Assembly (NCBI GenBank): GCA_004369045.1
Contig: ML213507.1
Span: forward strand, 1,476,914-1,540,913
From: Heliocybe sulcata
Taxonomy: Eukaryota; Basidiomycota; Agaricomycetes; Gloeophyllales; Gloeophyllaceae
Length of the DNA stretch: 64,000 bases
Direction: 5' to 3'
In this document: piece by piece, positions 12,101 through 24,383 of the stretch
Layout: the number at the start of each line of letters is the position of its first letter
How positions within the stretch are numbered: the stretch's first letter is position 1
Notes under the pieces: model-generated
Databases searched by the model: none
What the model was told of the DNA's origin: nothing
What the model saw: only the letters and a program-made list of their open reading frames with translations
Made by a program: the position numbers and the translations under genes

Positions 12101-12975
12101 GTTACCATCCTTCAGAATGGATAGGTATGTATGGTCATCGCGTTCATTGTCCACTGCCTCGATACAGTTGAGGTGAACGAACGTATACGAGTAGGTCACC
12201 AGCCGGCACGCCGAGAGTGAGAGATGATAAGGAAACCCCGCGGCGTGAATCCTCATACTAATGCCACAGGGACGCTTGTGCCGGATACGACTTGTCACTC
12301 TGGATGGCGCCTTGATCAAGGTTGCCACCGCATTGATCCTGCTGGAGCTGTCTTCCACCGTAGTCACTCTTAGATGCTTGCCTTCTTTAGCGACTTGCGG
12401 CGTATTCTATTCATGTCCTTGGAGAAGACGGGACATTCACTGGCCAGGAACGGATTAATCGTATTCAGCTCGATATCGGGGACTGAATGGATATGCTGAT
12501 GCTTACATCCTCCGTAGCTCCGCGAAGTCGAAGTACGGCCACACCCACAGAAACACCACTGCTAATCATTGACCAACCTGCGACGTATAGCACGTACCTC
12601 AGGTGCTCGTCTGGTGGGTTCCTGTATTCATATGTATATTTTGACTTGTGGATACGCAGGACGTTACTATCTTACCTATCGGCGCTGGTGGCTATTGTGG
12701 CGCAGACCCACCGAGGTGCGTCGTCACCGCTGTCATTGTACGTCCTTGATTACCTTCGCCCTTATGAGGGACATCCCGGCTGTTGAATGCGTATCGAACG
12801 ATATCAGGGTCGACTGCGACTGAGGTACGTCCAGAAAATGTGGTCTTGCTGAAAGGATTCACGATTTCATTCAAATCTAAAGAGAAGATGTTCAAGTACG
12901 GCGAGTCAAAGGGAAGTTCAGCCTTGTCTATGTTCCGCGTTATCACAGTTCTCTCACATGGAGGTGTGTATCAGA
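9137..12975. other. 3.8 kb gene-poor region with degenerate repeats
   Basis: There is no convincing gene. Short frames around 11.3-11.8 kb (minus) and 11.99-12.37 kb (minus) look mildly protein-like but do not chain through splice sites. The main structure is the degenerate repeat listed separately at 10455-11790. Confidence 0.5.
10455..11790 (+). repeat. degenerate interspersed repeat (GCGTTA..TGGGT family)
   Basis: At least four related segments begin near 10455, 10633, 10733 and 11728 with GCGTTA followed by A/G and TCC or CCTGTCC. Most carry, 50-90 nt later, a CACGCAC(A/G)GTGGGT(G/A)CT-like or GTTGGGTGCTTGGTGG-like block. Copies are poorly conserved, so this is either an old tandem array broken by insertions or the remains of a repetitive element. 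No coding content was recognised. Confidence 0.35.
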
Positions 12976-13995
12976 CTAATACTGCTTCCTCTCTGAAGGG
13001 TCGATACCCGCAAGAACGTTCCGACGGAAGTCATCTGTATCGTTGACGCGCGGGAACGGTACGTCAGGGATCGGTCTTCACGTCAACATTCACGTCGTCA
13101 GGTATGAAGGTTAGAATCTCTAGGAGAGCTCAGGACGTACACCTGGAGGAACGACGCCAGCCTCTCCCATCCTTCCCCGACTTCGTACACGAGCAGCTGC
13201 TCGGCGGGGATGAGTTGTCTGACGTAGTCATTATGACGAGTGAAAGAGGTGGACAAGTCGGGGGAGCCGCGCTCTTCTCGGGGCGATGGGGGTCAGTAGG
13301 TGCGCGGAACTGAATATCAATGACTGACTGGTGCCGAGAGGCCCGTACTCCTTCCACCATTCGTGAGTGGCTGACAGGGCAGGCGGCAGTTTGGACAAGT
13401 CGCTCGCGGCGAGTAGGGTGTGTGCCTGTATGAGCGTGGCCTGCGCCGGTAGAGGTGAGAAGGAGCGTCCTGTACGCTGCAGCAATGTCCTCTACCTTCA
13501 TACTGGTCATCCACTTCTGCTTGTCGCGTACAGTCTTCGGATACGAGACGCTGAGCTGGTGCCGAAATTTGCACCCCAGACATGAGACTTACGAGAATGA
13601 ATTTCGCGTCCGGATATGCCTCGAAGAGCTCCTTCGGATACATCGAGGCGGGGTAGTCCAAGACGGATTTGTAGCTCGAAAAGAGACGGTCTAGGTCCTC
13701 AGACTTCCCCTTGCCTGAGGCGAAGCATAAGCAAGAGCGAGGAATGTTCATCACACACCGCACCTTCGCCGAAATCGCTCCAGACATCGTAGTCCTCCGC
13801 TTGTTTGTTGTGGAGGATCTTGAACATATGGTAGAAAGGCCCGAATCCGAGGATCTCCAGCGCTTCACCGAGTGACGAGGTCTTCTAGCGTTTCAGGCCC
13901 CGAAGGAGTTTTAGGATGTGACGAGAAGGACTCACTCCCGTACGCCCGTGGCCCAGGCAGATCACTTGGACGGGCGCTTGAGTGGGACGCATCAT
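12976..13995 (-). CDS. Sulfotransfer_4-type P-loop protein
   Basis: Seven exons (13936-13995, 13764-13884, 13593-13714, 13496-13534, 13329-13440, 13141-13276, 12976-13075) join with matching phases to give about 229 aa. The N-terminal VICLGHGRTGKTSSL is the PAPS-binding-like loop, followed by ALEILGFGPFYHM. Mid-protein DYPASMYPKELFEAYPDAKF and TVRDKQKW are typical of this family, and the C-terminal PFPRVND matches too. The family resembles sulfotransferases and is abundant in mushrooms, but a substrate is rarely known. Without splicing the locus looks like a broken pseudogene; with these introns it is intact. The exact acceptor of exon 6 (13276 or 13273) is ambiguous by one codon. Confidence 0.8.
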
Positions 13996-14051
13996 ACTTT
14001 ACTGTCTGGAGGTCTCAATATCGGTAGGATCGGAGAGGCAGAAAAACCACA

Positions 14052-14324
14052 TTACCTCTGCATGATATATAATGCATTTTGGCCCTGCTGGACGCCGGTA
14101 GGAGCATCTCTCTGCTGCGCAGTTGTATCGTGGAATCTTGATGACGTCCGCTGCTCTATCGAGCGTAAAGATAAGTCAGCAAGCAACATCTGGACGGTAA
14201 TAGAAGCAAAGTTATCCATAAGTGCTGCGGAGAACACAGAGATGTTCCTTAATGCAGTCGGCCATCCGGACTCGCCAGTTGCCTCATTCATCGTATGTAC
14301 ACTCACAGAGACGACGTCTGACAT
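14052..14324 (-). CDS. possible small protein behind a TATA box
   Basis: A 90-codon frame starting MSDVVSVSVHTM lies 77 nt downstream of a clear minus-strand TATATAAA (14401-14408). The middle (NISVFSAALMDNFASITVQM) is moderately hydrophobic. No family is recognised. A GTGAGT directly after the sixth codon could be a splice donor, so the frame may be misread. TATA plus ATG is suggestive only. Confidence 0.25.
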   Translation of the reverse strand: MSDVVSVSVHTMNEATGESGWPTALRNISVFSAALMDNFASITVQMLLADLSLRSIEQRTSSRFHDTTAQQRDAPTGVQQGQNALYIMQR

Positions 14325-14400
14325 GACTATTATGGCATAGTAAAGACAATGGTCGCACGACCACTCGCTCGGATGAGTAGACAGGCAAGACAATGACTCC

Positions 14401-14408
14401 TTTATATA
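14401..14408 (-). promoter_or_regulatory. TATA box-like element
   Basis: The minus strand reads CGTCTATATAAAGGAGTC, similar in layout to the TATA boxes of the duplicated unit at 7 kb. It lies upstream of the small frame at 14324. Confidence 0.4.
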
Positions 14409-16163
14409 GACGCGGGCAACGTCAGAATACAGCCCGCGTGTAAACAGCATGAACGTGACCCGCCTCTGAGTAGTATCTCTGTCGCCCGACCACTTGCCCG
14501 AGGAGTGCGATGCCCTCATTAACTAGCACTTCTAGCAGGTCGTGTAGAGCAGTATGCTGCTTCGCAAGTTCTGTCGTCCCAACCTGGCCAATGAAGGCAC
14601 AAAAGCAGGCCATAGAGATTGGGAGGATACATCAGGATGAGGACTGGCGGCATTAGGTAGCGCTATCATTGAAGTGCCCTGGTCGCGCAAGGAGCGGTAC
14701 TAAATAAGAAGCGAAATTCAGCAAAGGGCCTTATAACCAAAGGTGATGACCCTATCCATCGAGCGGATAACGCCACAGAGTATTTCCGAATAACCTCCCG
14801 CCAAAGCATATAGCTGAAGCGACATGCAGCCATGCGGCTGTATCCTGTTTCAATACTCAGTATTCTACTAGTTGCCTGGACGACACCTCATATGGTGCGA
14901 ATCGGCTCTACCGATTGCGTACTTCGACAGCTTGCAGTACCAGTGATAACGAGATGATTTGTCGCCTCAGTATTGCACATGTTCATAGACTTGATTGCAG
15001 CGATTCGATGCGTGAGGAGGAATTCCGTTATGCGGTGTATGTAGGCCTGGGAGCCTGGTAATGCGGAAGTGACGAAGTAGGAGCCGAAGCCACAAATCAC
15101 GTAGCACGTGATCTAGACATGAGGTGCACGTGCCTTCCGACTCTCGCCCGCCATTTCAGACATTGACGCGTGAAGAGAGAAGGTCATGCCGCAACGGAAT
15201 GCGCTATTCTTCCCCATCAAGAGACAGCAGAGTACCAACCTGTCGCCGTGGACCCTTCCATACCAAGGAACGCCGCCGCGTCCTCGCTACCAGCTGCCCA
15301 GAGTCTCTGAGGGATGAGTAACGAGGAGGGAGCGGTAACTAAAGTGCGAGACCTGCTAGTGGTTATGGCATACGCCTTCTGAGCTTCAGTATTCGCGAAT
15401 GGACCTTCAGTTTTTAAACGGTAGCGGCGCGGTCCTGGTCGGTGACTAGGGGGTTGCTTTCGGTAGTCAGCACGCATCCGAGCTGGAAAACTAGATGGTT
15501 GGACTGGACCGAAGTGGCAGGAAATAATGGAGAATACTGGAGGTGCTCGATGATTCGGAGTCATCCCTGGCACACATGAGTTATGAATCGCTCTTTCGAG
15601 TGCTGGAGGAAATCTTACATTCTATGCAGAAAGCATTGCCATCGATTCGGCGGCGGCAAACCATGCTTCGCGCAGCTGATGCTACCAACTTGAAGCTAAG
15701 CTATACATACACAGAACCTGAGAAATCGTCAATGACTAGATGAGGAGATGGTGAGGGATGCATGCACGAGAAATGCAGTAGTCATACCCTTCGATGCGCA
15801 ACAGTCCCGTGAGCGACTCCTGAGCTCGAATCCCGTGAGTTACAAGTGCACACATCAGTTCAACGTCCGCCCCACATCCGCTCGAGCGCGTGAGGCCCTC
15901 AACATTGCACCTTCCTAAAGTTCACCTTGTAGGTGTTAGGATAGAACACCTTCGGCAACAACTCCGCAATCCTGCTTCACCTCAGGAGGCGTCCGTCTAA
16001 CAGCCAGAGCGTCTATACCTACCTCTCTTCACAAGAACCAAAATACCCATCTTGTCCTGCGGATGTCAACAACGATTATTCAAGGTCCTCAGACCTCCAC
16101 CAAAATCGCATTCAAGCCATAGAATAGCACATACAATAGCATCATAGGGAGACGAAAGCGCGA

Positions 16164-19100
16164 TCAATGCAATGCCGCCGCCACGAGCTCTAGAATCTCT
16201 TTCGTGCTCTTGCCCATGTTTCTCACGTCCTTCATGATAGCCGGCCATACAGACCCGTGATGCGGCTCTGCTGCGACGCACTTCTTGACTACTCCTTCCT
16301 GGTGTTCCTGTATAGAACTTGCATCAAGAGCCTATCCACACGAGTTAGCCGGCAAACGCACCTTCGTCCCGTGCTGGTGTTCAAACTTGTACCACCACGC
16401 CCAGATATCACCGAGGTCCTCGTTCGTCTTGACAGCGCGCTCGAACCACTGCCGTGCCTTCTCAATCTTACGCTCCGCCCAGAACAATCTCGCGACGGTG
16501 CATATGATGACAGGGTCATCAGCCGACTTCTTGAGTGCGTCCACGGACCGCGATTTGCGGGATGGTCGAGGTTCGGCCCAGATAGCCATAGACCAGAGAG
16601 TCCCCGACGTCGGGCACTCTTGTAAAGCTATACGTCCGAAGTTAGAGAGCAAAATGGGATAGGAAGAAATATATATATACCTCGAGCGAGCATCGCCTTA
16701 GCCTGCGCAGTACCACCGGACCTCTCCTCAACCCCGACAGCCTCCGCCCACAACTGCTCGCTAGCGGGATTAACCTGCCGCGCCTTCTCCAACAGGGCGC
16801 GCGCCTTGATACTCTTCCCATCCGCTTCCTCCAGTCGACTAGCCAGTATCCATAACGTGATCTCTTTCGGGCATGCCTTGAGACCAGCAGCAAACGACGC
16901 CCGTGCAGCACCGTAATTCTTCTGGTCTTGGTAAATCTGGCCTTGGATCATATACAGTTTCGCGAACTTCGGGAACTTCGTCAGCGCTGTCGCGAGGATC
17001 TCAAGAGAGACCGCAGGCTGGCCGTGCTGGCGCTCAAAGACCGCGGATTTCATCCAGATCTATGAATGCGGAGGTGAACCGAATGAAGCAGCAATTCAAG
17101 ATGCAAGCTCGACTTACCCTAGCGGTGTCAGCAACCGTCCTCGCACGAGTGAGCAACTCCCTCGCGACACCAACTTCCCCATTCTCCGCCTCAAGCTTCA
17201 CGGCCGCCAGCCATATTTGCTCGCTCTCCGGATTTGCAATGAATGCCTTCTCCAACACCTCACGCGCAGAGGGTACATCCCCAGCGAGCCACTTCTCCTT
17301 CGCCCACATGAGCCACAACAACTCGCTCTGCGGGCAATGATGCACAGCCCTCGACAAGATCGCGTCCAATGATTCTTTCGTCCCATGCGCCTTCTCCAGC
17401 GCCGCCGCCCTCCTCCACAGGTCCCTCTTATCAGAAAAAACTTTCAGTGCATACGCAAGTATAGCCCGCGCGGTGCCCAACCGTCCCCTCGCCTCCGCAC
17501 TGTCCGCGTCCGAGATCCACGTATCCAGCCGATCCTCCTCCTCGATGTCCATAGCCACAGTAGCTTTGACAATCGCCTCACAAGTCCGTATCGATCCCTC
17601 CTCCTCACACTTCTCCGCCTCCTTCATCCACTGCTCGCGAGTGAGCAGCACCTGGTGCTTCCGTAGTGCACGCACACCGTGCTCAATCGCATTGTCCACC
17701 GCCTCCAGCGCCTTCTCGCGCTCAGAGTCGGACTTGGAGGTATCAGCGTAGGCTTCCTGCTCCAGCAACCTCCCAGCAGCTATCCAGATGTCGTGCGAGG
17801 TGGGCATGGCCTTGCGTGCTTTGTTGAGCACGGCTTTCGCTTTCTCCGGTGTCTCAAGGCGGGCGAGGGCGAGCCAGAGCTCCACAGACGTAGGGATGAC
17901 TTCGACTGCGCGGGACAGGAGAATGCGAGCATCAACGGCAGAGGATTCAAGGTTGACGGTTTCTTTCCACAATCGGACGGAGTTCGGGATGTGTTCAAGT
18001 GCTAGAAGGGAGCGCCGGTTAGAGACAGATCTGATGAAGAGGGAGTCCGGGTCCTACCTTTCCGTAGTACCCTCTTCTTTGACTTGATATCATGCTCCAG
18101 ATCTGCGGCAGCCAGCCAAATCTTGACACTCTGCCCAACATGCTGCACAGCATTCGCGAGTATGACTTTAGCGTCATCGTTGTTCTATGACACTATGAAT
18201 CAGTACAATGAGCGCTTACATAGTAACAGCGCACTCACGTGCAATCGCGCCGCCTCAAGCCAGACGTCCTCACTCTTCGGACAATGCTCGCACCCCTGCT
18301 TAATCAGCTTACGCGCAGCCACCATGCGACCGGCATGCTCCTCCAAACAAGCAGCAGCAATCCATCCTGGAGCATGCTTGGGGTTCGACTTGACCAGTGA
18401 ATCAAAGAGCTGCCGAGCACGCTTGATGTCGCCAATCTCAGCATCGGATTTGAGCACGACGGAGTTGAGCGAGGTGAGGTAGCCTTTCGGATCGACGGAG
18501 CTCGCGGAGCCTGATATAGAGGAAGTGCCGGATATCTGTAACCCAACGTTAGAAGAGTACACCTCTGAAAGTTTGAATGTCATTGCCTGATCCAGCTTCA
18601 ATGAAAGGATCTTGTCACGCGCTTGGCCGATCTCCACGAAGTTCGTCATGGTCCCATTCTCAAGCGGCGTCTCAAAACCTCCATTATCCTGTCGCCAAAT
18701 AACGTATCAATACCGGTTCCATCTCTACGAAACACGAACACTCGCCTGCTGCGCTGTATCCAAGGCATTCTCATACTCCGTCTTGGAGCGGTCGCCTACA
18801 AGGACACTGTCGGGTACAACGTATGTTCGGTCGTATATCTCTCTGCGACGCTTCCTGCGAGTGAGGTTGCCTACCTCCGGGATGCTCTCCCATTCTTCGT
18901 CCGTGACCGATGAGAGGCCGCGCTTCAGATCGGCGAATTGCTGCTGCAGTTTTGGTCGCTCCGCGCGTGTCTTGGAAAGTTCCTCTGCTTCACGTGCTTC
19001 CCTGGATGATAATTTGAGAAGCATTTCGAAGCGAAGGACATGTACTGCACACCTCCGAGCTCTCCGACGAGCATCCATATTCCTATCCACCTCCTCGTAG

Positions 19101-19432
19101 ATCATATCCGCCTCCTCATCGTCCGCCTCATACGTGCCCGACGCGAACAGCCCGTATTCATTGTCCGGGTCCTGGAATTGCTCCGGGTCGACTTCTTCGT
19201 CCTCTCCTCGCTTCCGCTTTGCTTCACTGCACAACAATGGGGCATTGAGTAACACTTCAATAAAGGCAGTCTAGCCAACTCACGCAATAGTTTCTTCTGA
19301 TGGACCCTCTCGTGCAGGACCGATATCAGAACGGGTCGTGAAACCGGATGCCCCACGACCAAGACCAGCGACATAAGACGCCGGCGCCGGCATCGACAGG
19401 AAAGCCAGCTTATTTGCTTTGTTCGCCGCCAT
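16164..19432 (-). CDS. PRP6: pre-mRNA splicing factor Prp6 (U4/U6.U5 tri-snRNP)
   Basis: The protein bridges U5 and U4/U6 snRNPs in the tri-snRNP in the nucleus. The N terminus [20 protein letters not shown] with [18 protein letters not shown] is the PRP1 N-terminal domain. It is followed by an acidic [20 protein letters not shown] segment and [16 protein letters not shown]. The rest is a long array of HAT/TPR-type helical repeats, for example [30 protein letters not shown] and [18 protein letters not shown]. The C-terminal exon reads [18 protein letters not shown] and ends VAAALH. About nine short introns interrupt the gene. Length, near 920-940 aa, fits the family. All exons stay open, so the gene is intact. 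Confidence 0.95.
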
Positions 19433-20104
19433 AATAAACGCTGAGGAAGAACGCTGAGGGTCGAAGACGGAGACGGCGAGAGCTTGTGGCCGCTGCACAA
19501 GTCAAGAAGAACGCGATGCAATACTGATGCAATGCAATACGGCTAGAAGTTGTTTGGCAAATACAAATAATCTGTAATGCTGACTAAGCGTTAGTGAGCG
19601 ATCTCATTGGCTGCCACAATGGCTGGGCCGGCCATGCGGCCTGTGGCTGAAACTTGAAAACCGTATCTTAACTGCCTGAATATGTGGTATCTGCTTCTAC
19701 CATCAGTTTACGAGCGAATCCGTGGAAATTGGCGATAAAATAATGCCAACATCCCTAAGAGTCCACGCTGACCAGTGTCCTCACTGGGCCGCTACACGCC
19801 AATATTGTCATGCTCAGTAGGCCATGTGCGAGTAGTCCGGCGCAGGAGAGGAACAGCGTCACTGACAAGCTGCTAACTCGAAGACGAGCCCAGAAAGTTA
19901 GGTACTTATAGTACAACACTTTTAACATAATCGCGGTATGCACGCTCCAGTACTGTTGTATGGATGACCTGTACAATAACTAATCCTTGTCACTGTTCTT
20001 CTTCGTTTATATCAATGAGTGCCGAATCCTAACAGATCTATGACAACCAAAGAAAATACGCATAAGACTATACATGCTACACCTGCACCGTCTACAACGC
20101 ATAC
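19433..20104. other. intergenic between Prp6 start and monooxygenase end
   Basis: This holds the Prp6 promoter side and the 3' flank of the next minus-strand gene. No core motif or RNA gene was recognised. Confidence 0.45.
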
Positions 20105-21845
20105 CTACCACCCTCTCTCAAACCCTGCAGGCAACTCCGGCAACTTATACCCATTTTCCCTTACCTCCTTCTCGGTGGTTTCATACACCTCATACGCATG
20201 CTTCTCAGAGTCATGCCCAAGCAGCCACTCTGGCGACGGCATCTCCACCTCTTCGCCGCGTGCCTCCGGCTTCTTCTTGTGCCACATATCGCGCACCTGC
20301 TCTCCGAAAAGCTGGGCTTTGCGAACACGCTGGTAGCTAAGAAAGACGATCAGATGAGTTGGCGGGTGGAAGACGAGTAGGAGCATACCGAATCTTCTCC
20401 CAAGTTTGGACCGCTAACCGCACATTCTCCTTACCCGCGAGCTGCAACGCAACAGCCAACGTGATCCCATCCTCAATAGCCTGCGACGCTCCCTGCGCGC
20501 TCGTACTAAAGTGCAAGTCAGAACCGCGCCAAACATCTTCAGACTACTATAAACGCACGGCAAGAATGGATGGGCAGCATCCCCGATCAACACTATCCGC
20601 CCACCCTTGCTGATCCATGTCGGCAGCGGGTCGCGGTACACGATTTTCCAGTCGACGCAAGACGGTGCCTTAGAAAGAATGGCGCGGCAGGTGGGGTCGT
20701 ACCCCTCAACGACTTTGAGAACGTCCTCCATCTTGCCGGGGAAGGACCAGGACTCCTCGATGTCAGCTTCGTCTCTAGCAACACCGTTGAGCATGCAAGT
20801 ATTTCAATCCATTTGAGGCTTACACACTTGTGAGTGATCACCCAGGACATGAGCCTTCCTCCTCGTGCGGTTGAGGTGAGCATGTGGACGTCCGGACCTT
20901 CGATATTCAACCAGTCAGCTGAATGCGATAGTCAACACAGGACTGCTAGTTCACCTATCCATCCATGGAAACAGTCCCCGTTCTCGGTCATGAACTTTGT
21001 CAAAGGGTCCTTATCGACGCCTTGCTCGTACGCATCGAACCACGCTCGGTAAACGGCGTAGCCTGACGACTTTGGCTTGTCATCGTACCCCTGGCAAACG
21101 TAGCGTCAGACTTCCGAATTATGGACGTACGTCCGAGTTTGCAGCGTACCAAGACCAGCGTCCTCGCCTTACTCCTCACACCATCCGCACCCACAACCAG
21201 GTCCGCGCTAATCTTCTCCCCATTCGACACCACCCAAGCCTCGCTCTCATTCTCGTCGTACTCAGTCACGTCCTGCGATAAGCGGATCTCGATCCCAAGC
21301 GTCCTGGCGAAGTTGAAGAGGATCTCGTGCAAAGCACCTCGGTGGCCACTGTAGTTGTGTGCGCCGTAACGCAGCTCCTCGAAGTGCTGCACGGTGAGAA
21401 TATCTCCGTTGGCGTCGTGCAGGGTCAGTTGCGATAGGTGGTTGCAGACCGGCCAGATCCTGTGGCGGAGTGTAAGTGAGCATGAATTGCGCAGAATGCG
21501 AGCGCTTACTCATCGTGCAGACCCCAGCGCTCGAAGATACGTCCGACGTTCGAACCAAAGCTGATGATCTGTCACTAGTTCAGTTATTGAGCAGGCGCAG
21601 CCATACTGGCTTCACGTACATCGCCTGGAACAGTGCTGGTTTTCAGTCATTTGCTCCTGACGATGGATAACTTGTCACTGACCAAGCGACTTTATCTCCC
21701 TGAACTTTTCCAGGACCAGCACTTCATGCCCCTTCCTCACGCACTCAATCGCGCACGCAAGTCCAGCAAACCCTGCTCCGACAATCACAACCTTGATCCC
21801 GCTCGACTTCGGCTCAGCGACTTTCGCGTAGTTGGGGTGCACCAT
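20105..21845 (-). CDS. class A FAD-dependent monooxygenase (salicylate hydroxylase-like)
   Basis: The start ATG at 21845 opens MVHPNYAKVAEPKSSG, followed by the dinucleotide-binding VVIVGAGFAGLACA. The DG motif appears as ADLVVGADGVRSKAR and the GD motif as IVLIGDAAHPFLP, so all three FAD_binding_3 fingerprints are present in order. Family members hydroxylate aromatic acids using NAD(P)H and O2. The C-terminal exon carries VRDMWHKKKPEARGE and ends AGFERGW. The gene has about seven short introns. There is no signal peptide. A TATA box lies 45 bp upstream. The exact aromatic substrate is not predictable, and no other catabolic gene adjoins it. Confidence 0.88.
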
Positions 21846-22439
21846 CTTGCTTGACTCTCTCTCATCCTATGCGCCCAGTCGCCAGGCCCTTTATACGCGC
21901 GAGAGAAGGGTAATCGGTAGAGCCCTAGCATGAGAACAGGTGCACAAGAAAAGATGTGAGTATGGGATGCAGCCAGCTATGGGATGGGCGGGGTCATGGG
22001 AGCGACGCTCGGTTCAGGAGTACACCACATGTCCCAGCCGGCGGGTCACGCTTTGCGAAGGGTCGGGCGGCGTGCAGCTCAATACTTGCTCCTTGTCTAA
22101 TCGTTGTCTAATAGGAGGCAGTAATTTTAATTAAGACGAGAAACCTGAAAGATGTGTCGGGTAAGTACTGGTGACCGGTGAGGACGTCCATTCCGTACAG
22201 TACTTGAAGCTTGACTCTGGCAGAACCATTGCTAATCTCGAAGCCCGGAAGACTTATGCATAGATGTTACGTGAAAGTCCGGTGAGGGATTCGACGTATG
22301 GTGAGGAAGTTCACTAGTGCACCGTACGTTTAAGGCCTCCTGATCATGAGACGAAAACGAGCTACCTTCCATATCTAGCAGGAGCGTTTCTTAATTTAGA
22401 ATACTCGCCGTTGATGATGGCGGGATCAAGGAAAGCAGC
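21846..22439. other. intergenic upstream of the monooxygenase
   Basis: Apart from the TATA box, nothing was recognised up to the start of the DERA fragment. Confidence 0.45.
21890..21895 (-). promoter_or_regulatory. TATA box of the FAD monooxygenase gene
   Basis: The minus strand reads CGCGTATAAAGGGCC, about 45 nt upstream of the ATG at 21845, with a CT/GA-rich leader between them. Confidence 0.6.
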
Positions 22440-22791
22440 TAATTCTTGAAGCCTGGTATGCGCTACATCCATCTCTTACTGACTCAGAGTTTCTGCACGG
22501 CCTTCTAGTTGCGAAAAACGCCATGGCAGCGATCGTTTACATCAAGATGAGCAGGTGCAACCACGCCACAGGCCATCAAAGTACTGCAAGGATTACGGTG
22601 AGTTCTCGCGCAGTCTCTTCACCGCTATCGCCTCAAAACTAGTATTGCACAACATTGGGACATGCGTCGTGAATGGCTTCCCGCATAAATCAAACTTGCC
22701 GAATGACGACCTTGCAGACTTCGTCCGTTCACGCCAGAATGGTCCCGCTGAGATCGAAATGGTCGTGAACATTGCTCAAGACAATGTATAA
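22440..22791 (+). pseudogene. truncated deoxyribose-phosphate aldolase copy
   Basis: This is clearly related to the intact aldolase gene at 24384-25330. It begins inside what is intron 1 of the intact gene and matches HPSLTDSE, the CTGCAAGGAT junction, GFPH and DDLADFVRS.QNGPAEI, then stops at VVNIAQDNV. The first exon and the whole catalytic C-terminal half are missing. Around the second intron the donor GT has become AT, and the intron is shortened. About 30 nt are deleted after GFPHK. It cannot encode a working enzyme. It abuts the 3' end of the HNH gene copy on the other strand. Confidence 0.8.
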
Positions 22792-22823
22792 AATGAAACA
22801 CTACAGCCAGGAAATGGAGACGG

Positions 22824-24097
22824 TTAAGCCCCGACATCAACTCCTTCTCGTGCAAGACGTGTAATGGCATAATGTAGAACTTCGGATGAGCCTCCGTCAG
22901 ATGCCAGTACTGTCGACGCTTCCAAATCGCGATCCAAGTCGTCGAGATACTCGGCCGCACCTGAAAGATGCGCGACTTTCGCACACGCCGCGTGTAAAGC
23001 GAGGAGCTCTGCGGACGGAAGTGGAAGGTGCTCTGGATCAGGCGTGGTGAATGTTACCAGTTCAGTGGGAGGAATAAGATCTGAATCCGTCCCTCGAATG
23101 CGATAGCAATTTGGAGCGTCCTGGTAAGGCTATCCGTAAGAATATAGGGGTCTCCAGCACTATAAAGTACTCACCGTTGCCTCCAACCATAGATTCAGTG
23201 TATCAAAGAAATGGTGTACATCCCATTGTAGTGTCATGACATTGCTCAACGAGTGCACGTTGGCACCATTCAGCTTGTCAACATTGTAGCCAAAACGCTT
23301 GAGGACAGCTAGCACGGACGCCGCATAGTCTTTCTAGATTTAATCAAATTATCAATTGGCTTGCCCTATGCTAGGCAAGTATCTTACTTTGGTGGGATCT
23401 TGATCCGACTTTTCAGTGGCAACATCGAGATACGTGGAAGCCGGGACTATATGAGCGCATTGCGTGGCCACGGGGGGGGCCGCCAGACTTGGAGAACTCA
23501 TCACTCGTAACACCGAGTGCTTTCTTGGCCAACAAGTCGATCCTTCCCGAAATAATGCATCGATAACGATCGCGGACAAGGGCCTGCAGGGACGAACACA
23601 TCAGAATGCCAAAACAAGTACAGAAATGCTCGTGAACACAACTTGTGCCTTCGCAGTCTGATGATCTTTGGGCGCCTCATGAGCGGAAGCCTCCCGCAAG
23701 GATCGGTCCCTGTCAAAAGATGTGCGACTGGAGTTTTCAGAACTCGGGGGAGTCCTCGTTCTGAATTTCCTAACTGGTGGTGACTACGGTCGAGCACCCC
23801 TTGACGTGAAACGATGTACTCACATGCACGTATGAAGCAGTGAACAAAGGCCTCTCCCAGGGCGCAGAGACGAACGGTGTCTTGATCGCAGGAGTGGATT
23901 GTTATTGCCACCTCCGCGAGTGCCTCATCTGAAGGTGCATGCAGGAGTAAATAGCCCAATACTCGCGCAGAGATGAGGTCTTGTTGACTCGAGACGGTCT
24001 TTTCAGAATGCAAACAGGTATTATATGCACTAATTGCATTGGGTAAAGTGGCGAATTTGTGCTCGATTTCGGACAGGGGCGGCAGGGGCTCAGGCAT
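22824..24097 (-). pseudogene. HNH nuclease domain protein, frameshifted copy
   Basis: This is a near full-length homologue of the gene at 42244-43522, with the same five-exon layout. It starts MPEPLPPLSEIEHKFATLP and later exons read ALVRDRYRCIISGR, CAHIVPASTY, YAASVLAVLKRFGYNVDKLN and AKVAHLSGAAEYLDDLDRD, ending at TAA 22824. The HNH_2-type core falls across exon 3. In that exon a run of eight G (23472-23479; C on the coding strand) shifts the frame between SDEFSKSGG and the histidine-bearing TQCAHIVP, so the catalytic part is out of frame. All other exons are open. It is either a young pseudogene or an assembly error at the homopolymer. Confidence 0.8.
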
Positions 24098-24383
24098 AAT
24101 GAGTGTTCTGGTTCAAGTGGCTGGCTGTTCCGTATCGAGTAGGAGTTTCTCCGCATTTGGAATGGGCCAGGGCTGTGGCGAATGCATCTGTGCATACTAT
24201 CGTGCAGTAACGTATCACGTCTTTATGGTAATAACAGCGTCCCTTTGACGGTAGTCAGTTTCACTCGGGCTCGGTCGCATGTGACCTTCTCGAGGATACA
24301 ATTAGACCGAAGGGTCCAGCCACGCTCAAGCTGATTCCCGGAGCTTTCATGCGGCAAACTGTATATTGTTGACATCGTCCTCC

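Larger units (their letters stand above)
13996..16163. other. 2.2 kb gene-poor region
   Basis: It holds only a doubtful small frame at 14052-14324 and unassigned open stretches near 14422-14613 and 15217-15573 (minus). No domain or splice chain supports the latter two. Confidence 0.45.

Noticed and set aside
12976-13995. First reading of this locus as a sulfotransferase pseudogene
   Set aside because: Six canonical introns restore a single protein with correct phases at every junction, so it is an intact gene.
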